From Phocaeicola_A sp964432715 (GTDB taxonomy: Bacteria; Bacteroidota; Bacteroidia; Bacteroidales; Bacteroidaceae), in NCBI GenBank assembly GCA_964432715.1, contig CAYSOW010000106.1, positions 1-6,638 of the forward strand: 6,638 nucleotides of DNA. The letters are read 5' to 3'. A model generated the notes under the pieces. It worked only from the letters and a program-made list of their open reading frames with translations, was not told the origin of the DNA and made no database searches. The position numbers were made by a program, and so were the translations under genes. Positions 1 to 5,601 of the stretch are shown piece by piece (position 1 is the stretch's first letter; every line of letters starts with the position of its first letter).

Positions 1-54
1 ACTCGCGACCCCAACCTTGGCAAGGTTGTGCTCTACCAACTGAGCTATTTCCGC
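1..54 (-). tRNA. tRNA-Gly (anticodon GCC), 3' part cut by window edge
   Basis: Read on the minus strand, the sequence gives an acceptor 5' strand starting GCGGAAA, then a D-arm (GCTC, loop AGTTGGTA, GAGC). The anticodon arm follows (stem CAACC/GGTTG, loop TTGCCAA), so the anticodon is GCC, which reads glycine codons GGC and GGU. A five-base variable region and the first half of the T-arm come next, and the window then ends. The T-loop, 3' acceptor strand and any encoded CCA lie outside. The gene has its own promoter 24 bases upstream. The tRNA 3' end, where integrative elements usually insert, is off-window, so nothing can be said about an attachment site. Confidence 0.95.
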
Positions 55-77
55 AATTCATTTTTTGATTACGGGTG

Positions 78-109
78 CAAAGATAAGGCAAATTTTTATA
101 TCTACCAAA
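78..109 (-). promoter_or_regulatory. Bacteroides-type promoter for tRNA-Gly
   Basis: On the minus strand there is TTTG (109-106), a 20-base spacer and TATCTTTG (85-78). This is a full match to the Bacteroides primary sigma-factor consensus, TTTG, 19-21 bases, TAnnTTTG. Transcription should start a few bases after position 78, leaving a 5' leader of roughly 17-20 bases before the mature tRNA end at 54. The AT-rich spacer between the plug gene stop and this promoter (about 110-161) shows no hairpin with a U-tract, so some readthrough from the plug gene into the tRNA is possible. Confidence 0.85.
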
Positions 110-161
110 TCTTTGCGCCCTTTTCTGTTTAATTATTTTTCAACTTTGAGCTTACTCCCTG

Positions 162-866
162 TTAACGAGTGGATTTCGCTCCACGCGTTCTGACCAGAAT
201 CGCACCGTTGGCTCCTCTCGATCCGTAGATGCCGGCCTCTTTCATCACCTCCACATAATCCACTTCCTCCAGGTTGAGGTAGTCCAGGTTGTCCACGATG
301 ACGCCATCCACCACAAAGAGCGGAGTGGTATCGCCCAGGATACTCTTCTGACCACGGATATTGATTTCCGATTCTCCACCGGGGACGGGAGAGGTAGAGA
401 TGTTCAAGCCTGCAATACGGCCCTGCAAAGCGCTCCACAAGTCGGTGGCGCCCGTCTTACGCAGTTCCTCGCCCGAGATGCCCGACGTGCTCTGCGTCAC
501 CTCACGACGCTTCACGAAGCCGTAGCCAAAGTCCACCAGCTCCTTGTCCTCCTCGGCTGCAAAGTCGTTGTTGTTTAATTTCCAAAAGATACGGATACTC
601 TTTCGTCCGGCCACCGGGATATAGTGGACGTCACGTTTCCATTCAATGCGCAGAGTGTCCTCGGCAGGCACATCTGTCAGGCCGAAACGACCCTTCTTAT
701 CCGAATAGGTGCGTTTGTCGGGGCGATTCACCAAAGAAACGCGCACCTTCTTCATACCGCGGCCGGCAGCGTCGGTCACCACTCCGTTGAACGGAACTCC
801 CTCCTGCGCCATGGCACCGAGGGAAAGAAGCATCAGAGATGCTCCCAAAATTGTCTTTTTCATCAT
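162..866 (-). CDS. Secreted carboxypeptidase-like regulatory domain + stand-alone TonB-dependent receptor plug protein
   Basis: This 234-residue protein has an N-terminal signal peptide: a basic MMKK, a hydrophobic stretch and an AMA cleavage site near residue 20. Residues ~24-98 resemble a carboxypeptidase-like regulatory (beta-sandwich) domain, with GVVTDAAGRGMKKVRVSL and the SDKKGRFGL turn. Residues ~115-230 are a SusC-type plug: LQGRIAGLNI at 147-156, an IRG-containing stretch near 170, PLFVVDGV at 182-189, VDYVEVMKEAG at 202-212 and the YGSRGANGAILVRT ending at 214-227. A normal SusC protein continues for hundreds of residues into an outer-membrane barrel. Here translation stops just after the plug, and the next 108 bases are spacer and tRNA. 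It should be exported to the periplasm or outer membrane, but a transport role is not shown. It may be a true stand-alone plug or the stable remnant of a truncated receptor. The start could be either of two adjacent ATGs. It lies beyond the argH terminator. Confidence 0.85.
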   Translation of the reverse strand: MMKKTILGASLMLLSLGAMAQEGVPFNGVVTDAAGRGMKKVRVSLVNRPDKRTYSDKKGRFGLTDVPAEDTLRIEWKRDVHYIPVAGRKSIRIFWKLNNNDFAAEEDKELVDFGYGFVKRREVTQSTSGISGEELRKTGATDLWSALQGRIAGLNISTSPVPGGESEINIRGQKSILGDTTPLFVVDGVIVDNLDYLNLEEVDYVEVMKEAGIYGSRGANGAILVRTRGAKSTR

Positions 867-898
867 GTATATAGCTATTAGTTTGTAAGGCCGTTAAG

Positions 899-906
899 CA
901 AAGGTT
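899..906 (-). promoter_or_regulatory. Possible weak -7 box for the plug gene
   Basis: The minus strand reads AACCTTTG, which matches TAnnTTTG in all but the first fixed base. It sits about 32 bases before the plug gene ATG and just after the argH terminator tail. No TTTG lies 19-21 bases upstream, where the argH hairpin is found instead. This is the only promoter-like sequence I see in the 64-base spacer, so the plug gene may instead depend on argH readthrough. Confidence 0.3.
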
Positions 907-910
907 TTTA

Positions 911-948
911 AAAGGGTTGTCGAGTAGAGCTTAAGCTCTACCCAACAA
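911..948 (-). terminator. Intrinsic terminator overlapping the end of argH
   Basis: In minus-strand RNA, positions 948-935 (UUGUUGGGUAGAGC) pair with 930-917 (GCUCUACUCGACAA). The stem is an unbroken 14 bp with two G-U wobbles and a UUAA loop. After it come CCC and a short U-run at 913-910. On the plus strand the two wobbles would become C-A and A-C mismatches, so the structure favours minus-strand transcripts. The last codons of argH form the 5' arm and its TAA (933-931) lies in the loop. The U-tract is short and set off by three Cs, so termination may be incomplete. Confidence 0.7.
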
Positions 949-2274
949 TTTCTTTTCCGCCGTCTCCATGGAAGTGAAGTTGAAACCCTCCACCACTTGC
1001 TCCATCATGGCAGCGATGCGGTCGTTGCACAGGTTGCCGATGCTACCCTCGTGGGTGTGGTGTACCTCCTTGTGCGGGGTAAACTTACCGGCTTCTATGT
1101 CGAGACCGACTTTCTTATAAGCGTCGCGGAAAGGCATGCCGGCTGCTGCCAGACGATTTACCTCCTCCACGCTGAATATCAATGCATACTTGTCGTCATC
1201 CAGAATATGCTCGTTCACCTTCATCTCATGCACAATGTGCGTCGTCATGCTCAGGCAATCTTTCAGCTCCTGGAAAGCAGGGAGGAACACCTCCTTGATG
1301 ATTTGCAGGTCGCGGAAGTAGCCCGAAGGCAGGTTGTTGGCAATCATCATGATTTGCTGCGGGAGCGACTGGATCTTGTTGCATTTGGCGCGCGTCAACT
1401 CGAAGACATCCGGGTTCTTCTTGTGCGGCATGATGCTGGAACCGGTGGTGCACTCATCCGGCAACTTCACGAAGCCGAAGTTCTGACTGTTGAACAGACA
1501 GGCGTCGAATGCCAGTTTCGAAATGGTTCCGGCGATGGTTGCAAGGGCGAACGCCACGTTGCGCTCCATCTTGCCACGTCCCATCTGCGCATACACCACG
1601 TTGTAGTTCATCGAGTCGAAGCCCAGCAGTTCCGTCGTCATCGTACGGTTCAAGGGGAACGATGAGCCATAGCCTGCCGCCGAACCCAACGGGTTGCGGT
1701 TGCACATCTTGAAGGCTGCCTGCAAGAAGAGCATATCGTCCACCAGACTCTCGGCATAGGCACCAAACCACAAGCCGAAAGAAGAAGGCATGGCAATCTG
1801 CAGGTGGGTATAACCCGGCATCAGCACCTCTTTATATCGTTCGCTCTGCGCAATCAGCACATGGAACAGCTGCTCCACCATCTCGGCCACCTCCTTCAGC
1901 TGCGTACGAGTGAAGAGCTTCAAGTCGAGCAACACCTGATCGTTACGTGAGCGACCGCTGTGAATCTTCTTACCCACATCGCCCAGTTTACGCGTCAGCA
2001 TCAGCTCCACCTGCGAGTGAACATCCTCTACCCCCTCCTCAATGACAAACTCGCCACGTTCGGCCGAAGCATAGATGTTCTTCATCTCCGCCAACAGTTG
2101 TTGCAACTCATCAGCCTTCAGCAAGCCGATACTCTCCAGCATGGTGATGTGAGCCATGGAGCCCAGCACGTCATGCTTCGCCAGGTAGAGGTCCATCTCC
2201 CGGTCGCGTCCTACAGTGAAACGCTCAATCTCGCGATCCACCTGCACATTTTTCTCCCAAAGTTTCTGCGCCAT
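931..2274 (-). CDS. argH: Argininosuccinate lyase
   Basis: ArgH splits argininosuccinate into arginine and fumarate, the last step of arginine synthesis, in the cytoplasm as a homotetramer. The 447 residues are close to the usual ~460 of the family. Hallmarks of the aspartase/fumarase superfamily are visible. HSGRSRNDQ at 105-113 is the substrate-binding region. PGYTH at 153-157 carries the conserved Thr-His (T156, H157). GSSIMPHKKNP at 278-288 is the superfamily signature, in the mobile loop that carries the catalytic serine. Many ArgH proteins have Gln where His284 stands here. The gene starts 12 bases after the SRPBCC gene stop, so the two are almost certainly co-transcribed, downstream of pyrE. 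Translation ends inside a terminator hairpin. No other arginine genes are in the window. The reading frame is intact. Confidence 0.97.
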   Translation of the reverse strand: MAQKLWEKNVQVDREIERFTVGRDREMDLYLAKHDVLGSMAHITMLESIGLLKADELQQLLAEMKNIYASAERGEFVIEEGVEDVHSQVELMLTRKLGDVGKKIHSGRSRNDQVLLDLKLFTRTQLKEVAEMVEQLFHVLIAQSERYKEVLMPGYTHLQIAMPSSFGLWFGAYAESLVDDMLFLQAAFKMCNRNPLGSAAGYGSSFPLNRTMTTELLGFDSMNYNVVYAQMGRGKMERNVAFALATIAGTISKLAFDACLFNSQNFGFVKLPDECTTGSSIMPHKKNPDVFELTRAKCNKIQSLPQQIMMIANNLPSGYFRDLQIIKEVFLPAFQELKDCLSMTTHIVHEMKVNEHILDDDKYALIFSVEEVNRLAAAGMPFRDAYKKVGLDIEAGKFTPHKEVHHTHEGSIGNLCNDRIAAMMEQVVEGFNFTSMETAEKKLLGRA

Positions 2275-2286
2275 ACGTTGTCTCTA

Positions 2287-2694
2287 TTAATAAGGAATCA
2301 CAGCCAATACCTCGGCCAACTTTTCGATGCCCTCCTGGATCGGTTTTGAAACCACACCTTTAATAAAGAAGTTGAGCTCCGCCTTCAGGGTGAGCTTTAT
2401 CTTGCACTGGTTCTCGCCCAGCGGAAGAATCTGAATCCAGAAGTTGAAGGGAATCGGCGACTGAGTCGTTTCAAACTTCACACATTTACACGGTTCGCGG
2501 TCGACAATCTTCATCGATATGCTAGCCCCCGGGTCCACAGTGATGCTCACCGTATCGGTATCGCACGACAGTTCTTTCACTTTATCCGGCAACTTGTCCT
2601 TCAAGGAAGCCAGATGGTTCAGGTCGGATACATTCTCGTACACACGTTCCTGACTATAAGGGATGATTTTTACACCACTTTCAAATTGAGCCAT
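2287..2694 (-). CDS. SRPBCC (START-like) family protein of unknown function
   Basis: This 135-residue protein has no signal peptide or transmembrane segment and should be cytoplasmic. Its pattern fits the helix-grip fold of the SRPBCC/polyketide-cyclase-like superfamily. An N-terminal strand (FESGVKIIP, 4-12) is followed by a short helix with a DLNHL turn (24-28). Several beta strands follow, including VSITVDPGASISMKIVD (49-65), CVKFETTQ (71-78), FNFWIQILPL (83-92) and CKIKLTLKAEL (97-107). A long C-terminal amphipathic helix, roughly 115-132, would close the pocket. The family binds hydrophobic ligands, but no ligand can be read from the sequence and no catalytic motif is evident. It sits between pyrE (93 bases upstream) and argH (12 bases downstream), probably in one transcript. 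The fold call rests on the secondary-structure pattern and my memory of similar Bacteroides proteins, not on a search. Confidence 0.85.
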   Translation of the reverse strand: MAQFESGVKIIPYSQERVYENVSDLNHLASLKDKLPDKVKELSCDTDTVSITVDPGASISMKIVDREPCKCVKFETTQSPIPFNFWIQILPLGENQCKIKLTLKAELNFFIKGVVSKPIQEGIEKLAEVLAVIPY

Positions 2695-2725
2695 TGCTTT
2701 TATCTCATTATCATTATAGACACAA

Positions 2726-2763
2726 GAAGAACTATTCGGCCGACAAGGGTCGAACGGTTCTTC
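2726..2763. repeat. Imperfect inverted repeat between pyrE and the SRPBCC gene
   Basis: Two 16-base arms (2726-2741 and 2748-2763) flank a 6-base loop (2742-2747). The outer seven bases, GAAGAAC/GTTCTTC, are a perfect repeat, as is the inner TTCG/CGAA. In plus-strand RNA 15 of 16 positions pair, counting two wobbles. In minus-strand RNA, the direction of pyrE transcription, 14 pair with two mismatches. The minus-strand 3' arm and the bases after it are U-rich but do not form a clean U-run. It could be a weak attenuating terminator, an mRNA processing or stability hairpin, or a protein-binding site. The rest of the 93-base spacer shows no Bacteroides promoter. Confidence 0.5.
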
Positions 2764-2787
2764 CTGCCTACAGTTTTTACTTTATTC

Positions 2788-3420
2788 TTAAGCCTCCCAG
2801 TGAGCCGGGTCTTTTCTCCAAGTCTGGAGCACTTCCACGTCTGCCTCACTGATGTAGTTGGTCTTCAACGCTGTTTCCAACACTGCCTCGTAGTTGGTCA
2901 GTGTCACCAGATTCACACCGGCCTGCTTGAAGGCATTCACTGCCACATCAAAGCCGTAAGTGAACGAAGCTATCATACCAATCACCTCACAACCGTCGCG
3001 ACGGATGGCCTCTACCGCTTTCAAGCTGCTGCCACCGGTAGAAACAAGGTCCTCAATAACGACCACCTTCATGCCCGGACGCAACTCACCTTCAATCAGG
3101 TTTTCCAATCCGTGGTCTTTAGGAGATGAACGAACATATACGAACGGCAAGTTCAGTTCGTCTGCCACCAAAGCGCCCTGCGGGATGGCTCCCGTAGCTA
3201 CACCGGCGATGGCGTCTACCTGACCGAATTTCTCTAATACCAAACGGGCAATCTCCACTTTCACAAAGTTGCGCAAAGCCGGGTAAGAGAGGGTCTTACG
3301 ATTGTCACAATAAAAGGGCGATTTCCAGCCTGAAGCCCAAGTGAAGGGGTTCGAGGGTTGCAATTTAATCGCCTTGATCTTCAACAGTTTCTCTGCAAAA
3401 ATTTTTTCAAGAGTCTTCAT
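2788..3420 (-). CDS. pyrE: Orotate phosphoribosyltransferase
   Basis: PyrE joins orotate to PRPP to form orotidine 5'-monophosphate, the fifth step of pyrimidine synthesis, as a cytoplasmic dimer. The 210 residues match the usual family length. Visible motifs are the substrate-binding WASGWKSPFYCDNR at 28-41 and the flexible-loop segment YVRSSPKDHG at 95-104, with conserved K101 and H103. The PRPP-binding signature VVVIEDLVSTGGSS at 119-132 has the acidic pair E123-D124. The start codon lies 22-29 bases after the predicted promoter, which gives a sensible leader. It appears to be the first gene of a pyrE-SRPBCC-argH unit. I saw no attenuator with an obvious pyrimidine-sensing design in its short leader. 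Confidence 0.97.
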   Translation of the reverse strand: MKTLEKIFAEKLLKIKAIKLQPSNPFTWASGWKSPFYCDNRKTLSYPALRNFVKVEIARLVLEKFGQVDAIAGVATGAIPQGALVADELNLPFVYVRSSPKDHGLENLIEGELRPGMKVVVIEDLVSTGGSSLKAVEAIRRDGCEVIGMIASFTYGFDVAVNAFKQAGVNLVTLTNYEAVLETALKTNYISEADVEVLQTWRKDPAHWEA

Positions 3421-3448
3421 AGGTCGTTAATACACATTAAACACGGTG

Positions 3449-3456
3449 CAAAAATA
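3449..3456 (-). promoter_or_regulatory. -7 box of the predicted pyrE promoter
   Basis: The minus strand reads TATTTTTG at 3456-3449, a perfect TAnnTTTG box, 28 bases before the pyrE ATG. No TTTG is present 19-21 bases upstream; that position reads GGAA and neighbouring A/G-rich sequence, so the -33 element is poor. The 115-base spacer (3421-3535) holds this box and AT-rich sequence. I see no clear terminator for comF in it, so readthrough from the upstream genes may add to pyrE expression. Confidence 0.65.
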
Positions 3457-3535
3457 ACAATAAATAAGAAAAAACTTTCCATCTTACGCCTTATTTTTTG
3501 CTTGCTATTAGATTTATTCACACTCTATTGGCGCA

Positions 3536-4249
3536 TTACCTATGACCGGCCACTGCCAAAGCCAGTACACTTATGCGTATGTCGGGCACCTCGCGCAGTG
3601 CCTCCATGCAGGAGAGCAGCGTGGCGCCGGTGGTGACTACATCGTCCAACAGCAGCAGGTGTTTGCCGCGCAGCGCCTCCACATCGGTCATGGCGAAGAT
3701 GCCTTGCACATTGCCCCAGCGCTCCAGGCGTCCCTTGGTGGTTTGCGTAGGGTTGGCCACGCGACGCACCAGGCTGTGGGCATCCATCGGGAGTCCCGTG
3801 ACTGCCGACAATCCTTTGGCCAGCTCTTCGCACTGGTTGTAACCGCGTTTGCGTTTCTTCTTCGGAGCCAGGGGAACGGGCACCAGTACGTCGATGCCTT
3901 CAAAGAAACCGGAGGGGAGCAGCGCTTCGCCCATCCGTCGCCCCAGGTAGACGCCAATCTCCGGACAGTGGTGGTATTTGAGCTGATAGAGCACCCGGGC
4001 GGTAGAAGCGCCCCGTTCGTAGAAGAAGTAACCCGCTGCGCGCTCCACCTGCGCCCGCCCTGCAAAGCGGTACCACAAGGGTGAATCGGGCTGCCGCTCA
4101 TAGTGGGTGCGTGGCAAGCGCATCAGGCAGGAGAGGCAGAGGAACTCCTCGCCGGGCAACAGTTTCTTGCCGCACATCACGCAGGTGCGGGGGAAGAAGA
4201 GCTCCAGCAGACTACTCCACCAGCTCATCTTCGGGAAATTCATCCTCAT
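3536..4249 (-). CDS. comF: ComF family phosphoribosyltransferase-like protein
   Basis: The protein is 237 residues if the first ATG is used. The N-terminus has a four-cysteine zinc-binding knuckle, C23-x2-C26 and C38-x2-C41, typical of ComF. The rest is a type I phosphoribosyltransferase fold, with VPVPL at 123-127, the KRGYNQ segment at 134-139, NPTQTTKGR at 166-174 and the PRPP signature LLLLDDVVTTGAT at 198-210. ComF proteins are needed for DNA uptake in naturally competent bacteria, with a proposed part in handling incoming single-stranded DNA. In Bacteroidota the role is not settled, and no competence genes are nearby. Three in-frame starts are possible. The ATG at 4249 overlaps recX by 38 bases; 4243 has GGAGG nine bases upstream; 4228 gives the MSWWSSLLELFFP start most like other family members and a 17-base overlap. 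The end is firm, the start is not. Confidence 0.9.
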   Translation of the reverse strand: MRMNFPKMSWWSSLLELFFPRTCVMCGKKLLPGEEFLCLSCLMRLPRTHYERQPDSPLWYRFAGRAQVERAAGYFFYERGASTARVLYQLKYHHCPEIGVYLGRRMGEALLPSGFFEGIDVLVPVPLAPKKKRKRGYNQCEELAKGLSAVTGLPMDAHSLVRRVANPTQTTKGRLERWGNVQGIFAMTDVEALRGKHLLLLDDVVTTGATLLSCMEALREVPDIRISVLALAVAGHR

Positions 4250-4706
4250 CTACCTCCATGCAGCGACGGATGGCGCCCATCTCGAACCCCCTTCCGAGGG
4301 CGAAACGTATCAGCTTGCCGTTGCGTTCATACTCCGAAGCCGCCTTCACCTGCTTCCGCTTTGCCTTGAGGAGTCCGCGGAGCACCTCCAGATACTCCTC
4401 CTCGTCCACTGCCTCCGTGAGCAGCGGTTCGTAGCTCGCGGCATCCACCTGCTTCATCCAGAGCGCCTGCGCAATCTTTCGGCGACCCCACTTCTCATAC
4501 CTTACTTTATCGCGGATAAAGGCACGACAGAAGCGCGCCTCGTCGAGGTACTTCTCCGCCACCAGTCGCGCCAAGATGCGCTCAATGGCCTCCGCAGAGA
4601 GTCCCCAGCGTTCCAATTTCTTCGTCACGTCCTGTCGGCAACGCTCCCCACTTGCGCAGAAAGCCGCCACCTTACACAACGCCTCTTCTTCACTTATTTC
4701 CTTCAT
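4212..4706 (-). CDS. recX: Regulatory protein RecX
   Basis: RecX binds the RecA filament and limits its activity, tuning recombination and the SOS response. The 164 residues fit the family (about 150-270). The family pattern is a series of three-helix repeats, visible here as an N-terminal helix with CRQDVTKKLERWGL (23-36). The conserved block AEKYLDEARFCRAFIRDK (50-67) follows, then the basic YEKWGRRKIAQAL (70-82) and a C-terminal repeat ending near residue 150. The tail after it is strongly acidic (EVDEDEFPEDELVE, 151-164). The gene overlaps the end of prmC by 17 bases and the start of comF by 17-38 bases, so translation of the three is probably coupled. recA itself is not in the window. 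Recognition rests on the motif block and helix pattern. Confidence 0.88.
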   Translation of the reverse strand: MKEISEEEALCKVAAFCASGERCRQDVTKKLERWGLSAEAIERILARLVAEKYLDEARFCRAFIRDKVRYEKWGRRKIAQALWMKQVDAASYEPLLTEAVDEEEYLEVLRGLLKAKRKQVKAASEYERNGKLIRFALGRGFEMGAIRRCMEVDEDEFPEDELVE

Positions 4707-5565
4707 AGACAGCTTTCACCATCCGGTCGTTGCCGGAGAGATCTTTTCTTAGTTCCACATGTTGATACCCCAACTCTTCCAGCATCTGCACGGTCGCCGC
4801 TCCATAGGCTCGGTTGATTTCGAAAAAGAGGGTGCCGCCCGGAGTCAGCATCTGCCGGCCGAGTTGTGCGATGCGTCGATAGTAGCGCAGCGGATCGGCA
4901 TCGGGCACGAAGAGCGCCAAGGCGGGCTCCCACTCCAGGACATTCGCCTCCATCTCCGTCCGTTCGGAGTCGCAGATGTAGGGGGGATTGCTCACCAGCA
5001 CCTCCACTTGCGGCAGGGGGGTGGGCTCCTCAAAGACATCCTGTCGGCGGAAGTCGACCGTCGTTCCAAGGCGGCGGTTGTTCTCGCGCGCCACGGCCAA
5101 GGCCTCTTCCGAGACATCCCACGCCTCCACCGCCGCTTCCGGCAGTCGATGAGCGAGGGCAATGGCAATGCAACCGCTGCCCGTACCGATATCAAGGATA
5201 CGAACGGGATGCAAGGAATATGCCTTCTGACGAACACGCTCCTCCACCCAGCGCACCAGCTCCGCCGTCTCCTGACGCGGAATCAGCACCGCCTCGTTCA
5301 CCGCGAAGCAAAGGCCGTCGAAATCCGCCTCGCCCAGCACATACTGAATCGGTTCAAAGTGTTGCAGGCGCGTCAGAATATCCGCCAAATCATGCAGCTG
5401 TTCCGCCGAGAATTGTATATCTTTGCGCAGGAAGCGGTCCATGCGCGTCACCCCCAGCCTCTTTTCGAGCAGAAGGTCGGTCATGGCCTGCACTTCCCCT
5501 TCCGGATAGCAAGGCGTCAGCGCCTCCCGGATGGTCTGTATCGTTTGTATAAGTTGTGAGTTCAT
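4690..5565 (-). CDS. prmC: Peptide chain release factor N5-glutamine methyltransferase
   Basis: PrmC (HemK) uses S-adenosylmethionine to methylate the glutamine of the GGQ motif in release factors RF1 and RF2, which makes termination efficient. The 291 residues are near the family norm of ~280-290. An N-terminal helical domain (about 1-75) is followed by a hairpin with AVLIPRQETAELV at 92-104, a variant of the family's PRPET substrate segment. The Rossmann-fold methyltransferase domain carries the SAM-binding DIGTGSG at 125-131, acidic D150 at the end of strand 2, and the catalytic NPPY at 193-196, which contacts the target glutamine. The gene is the first of an overlapping prmC-recX-comF unit. 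Its ATG lies only 4 bases after a perfect -7 promoter box, suggesting a very short leader or none. Confidence 0.96.
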   Translation of the reverse strand: MNSQLIQTIQTIREALTPCYPEGEVQAMTDLLLEKRLGVTRMDRFLRKDIQFSAEQLHDLADILTRLQHFEPIQYVLGEADFDGLCFAVNEAVLIPRQETAELVRWVEERVRQKAYSLHPVRILDIGTGSGCIAIALAHRLPEAAVEAWDVSEEALAVARENNRRLGTTVDFRRQDVFEEPTPLPQVEVLVSNPPYICDSERTEMEANVLEWEPALALFVPDADPLRYYRRIAQLGRQMLTPGGTLFFEINRAYGAATVQMLEELGYQHVELRKDLSGNDRMVKAVYEGNK

Positions 5566-5569
5566 ATCG

Positions 5570-5601
5570 CAAAGGTAGTCAAATTAAAAGCATGAAGCAA
5601 T
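5570..5601 (-). promoter_or_regulatory. Predicted promoter of the prmC-recX-comF unit
   Basis: The minus strand has ATTG (5601-5598), a 20-base spacer and TACCTTTG (5577-5570). The second element is a perfect TAnnTTTG box, and the first differs from TTTG by one base. The expected transcription start falls at or within a few bases of the prmC ATG (5565). The -33 element overlaps the ribD start codon (5600-5602) on the other strand. I saw no equally good promoter for ribD on the plus strand in this 34-base divergent spacer or in the nearby prmC sequence. Confidence 0.65.

Noticed and set aside
1..161. tRNA-Gly as an attachment site for an integrated element, with the plug gene as cargo
   Set aside because: The tRNA 3' end is outside the window, no integrase or repeat of the tRNA end is present, and the plug gene lies on the 5' side, where elements seldom insert.
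2695..2720. TATAATGATAATG before the SRPBCC gene as a promoter
   Set aside because: It resembles the E. coli -10 element, not the TAnnTTTG box used in this lineage, and has no partner -33 element. AT-rich spacer explains it.
5530..5550. TATCGTTTG on the plus strand as a possible ribD -7 box
   Set aside because: It has three bases instead of two between TA and TTTG, and I saw no good TTTG at the right upstream distance. I do not assign a ribD promoter.
4759..5559. A 266-codon open frame on the plus strand, opposite prmC
   Set aside because: It is fully antisense to a clear prmC with intact SAM and NPPY motifs. Its translation is rich in His, Arg and Gln with no recognisable domain, as expected of a shadow frame in GC-rich coding DNA.
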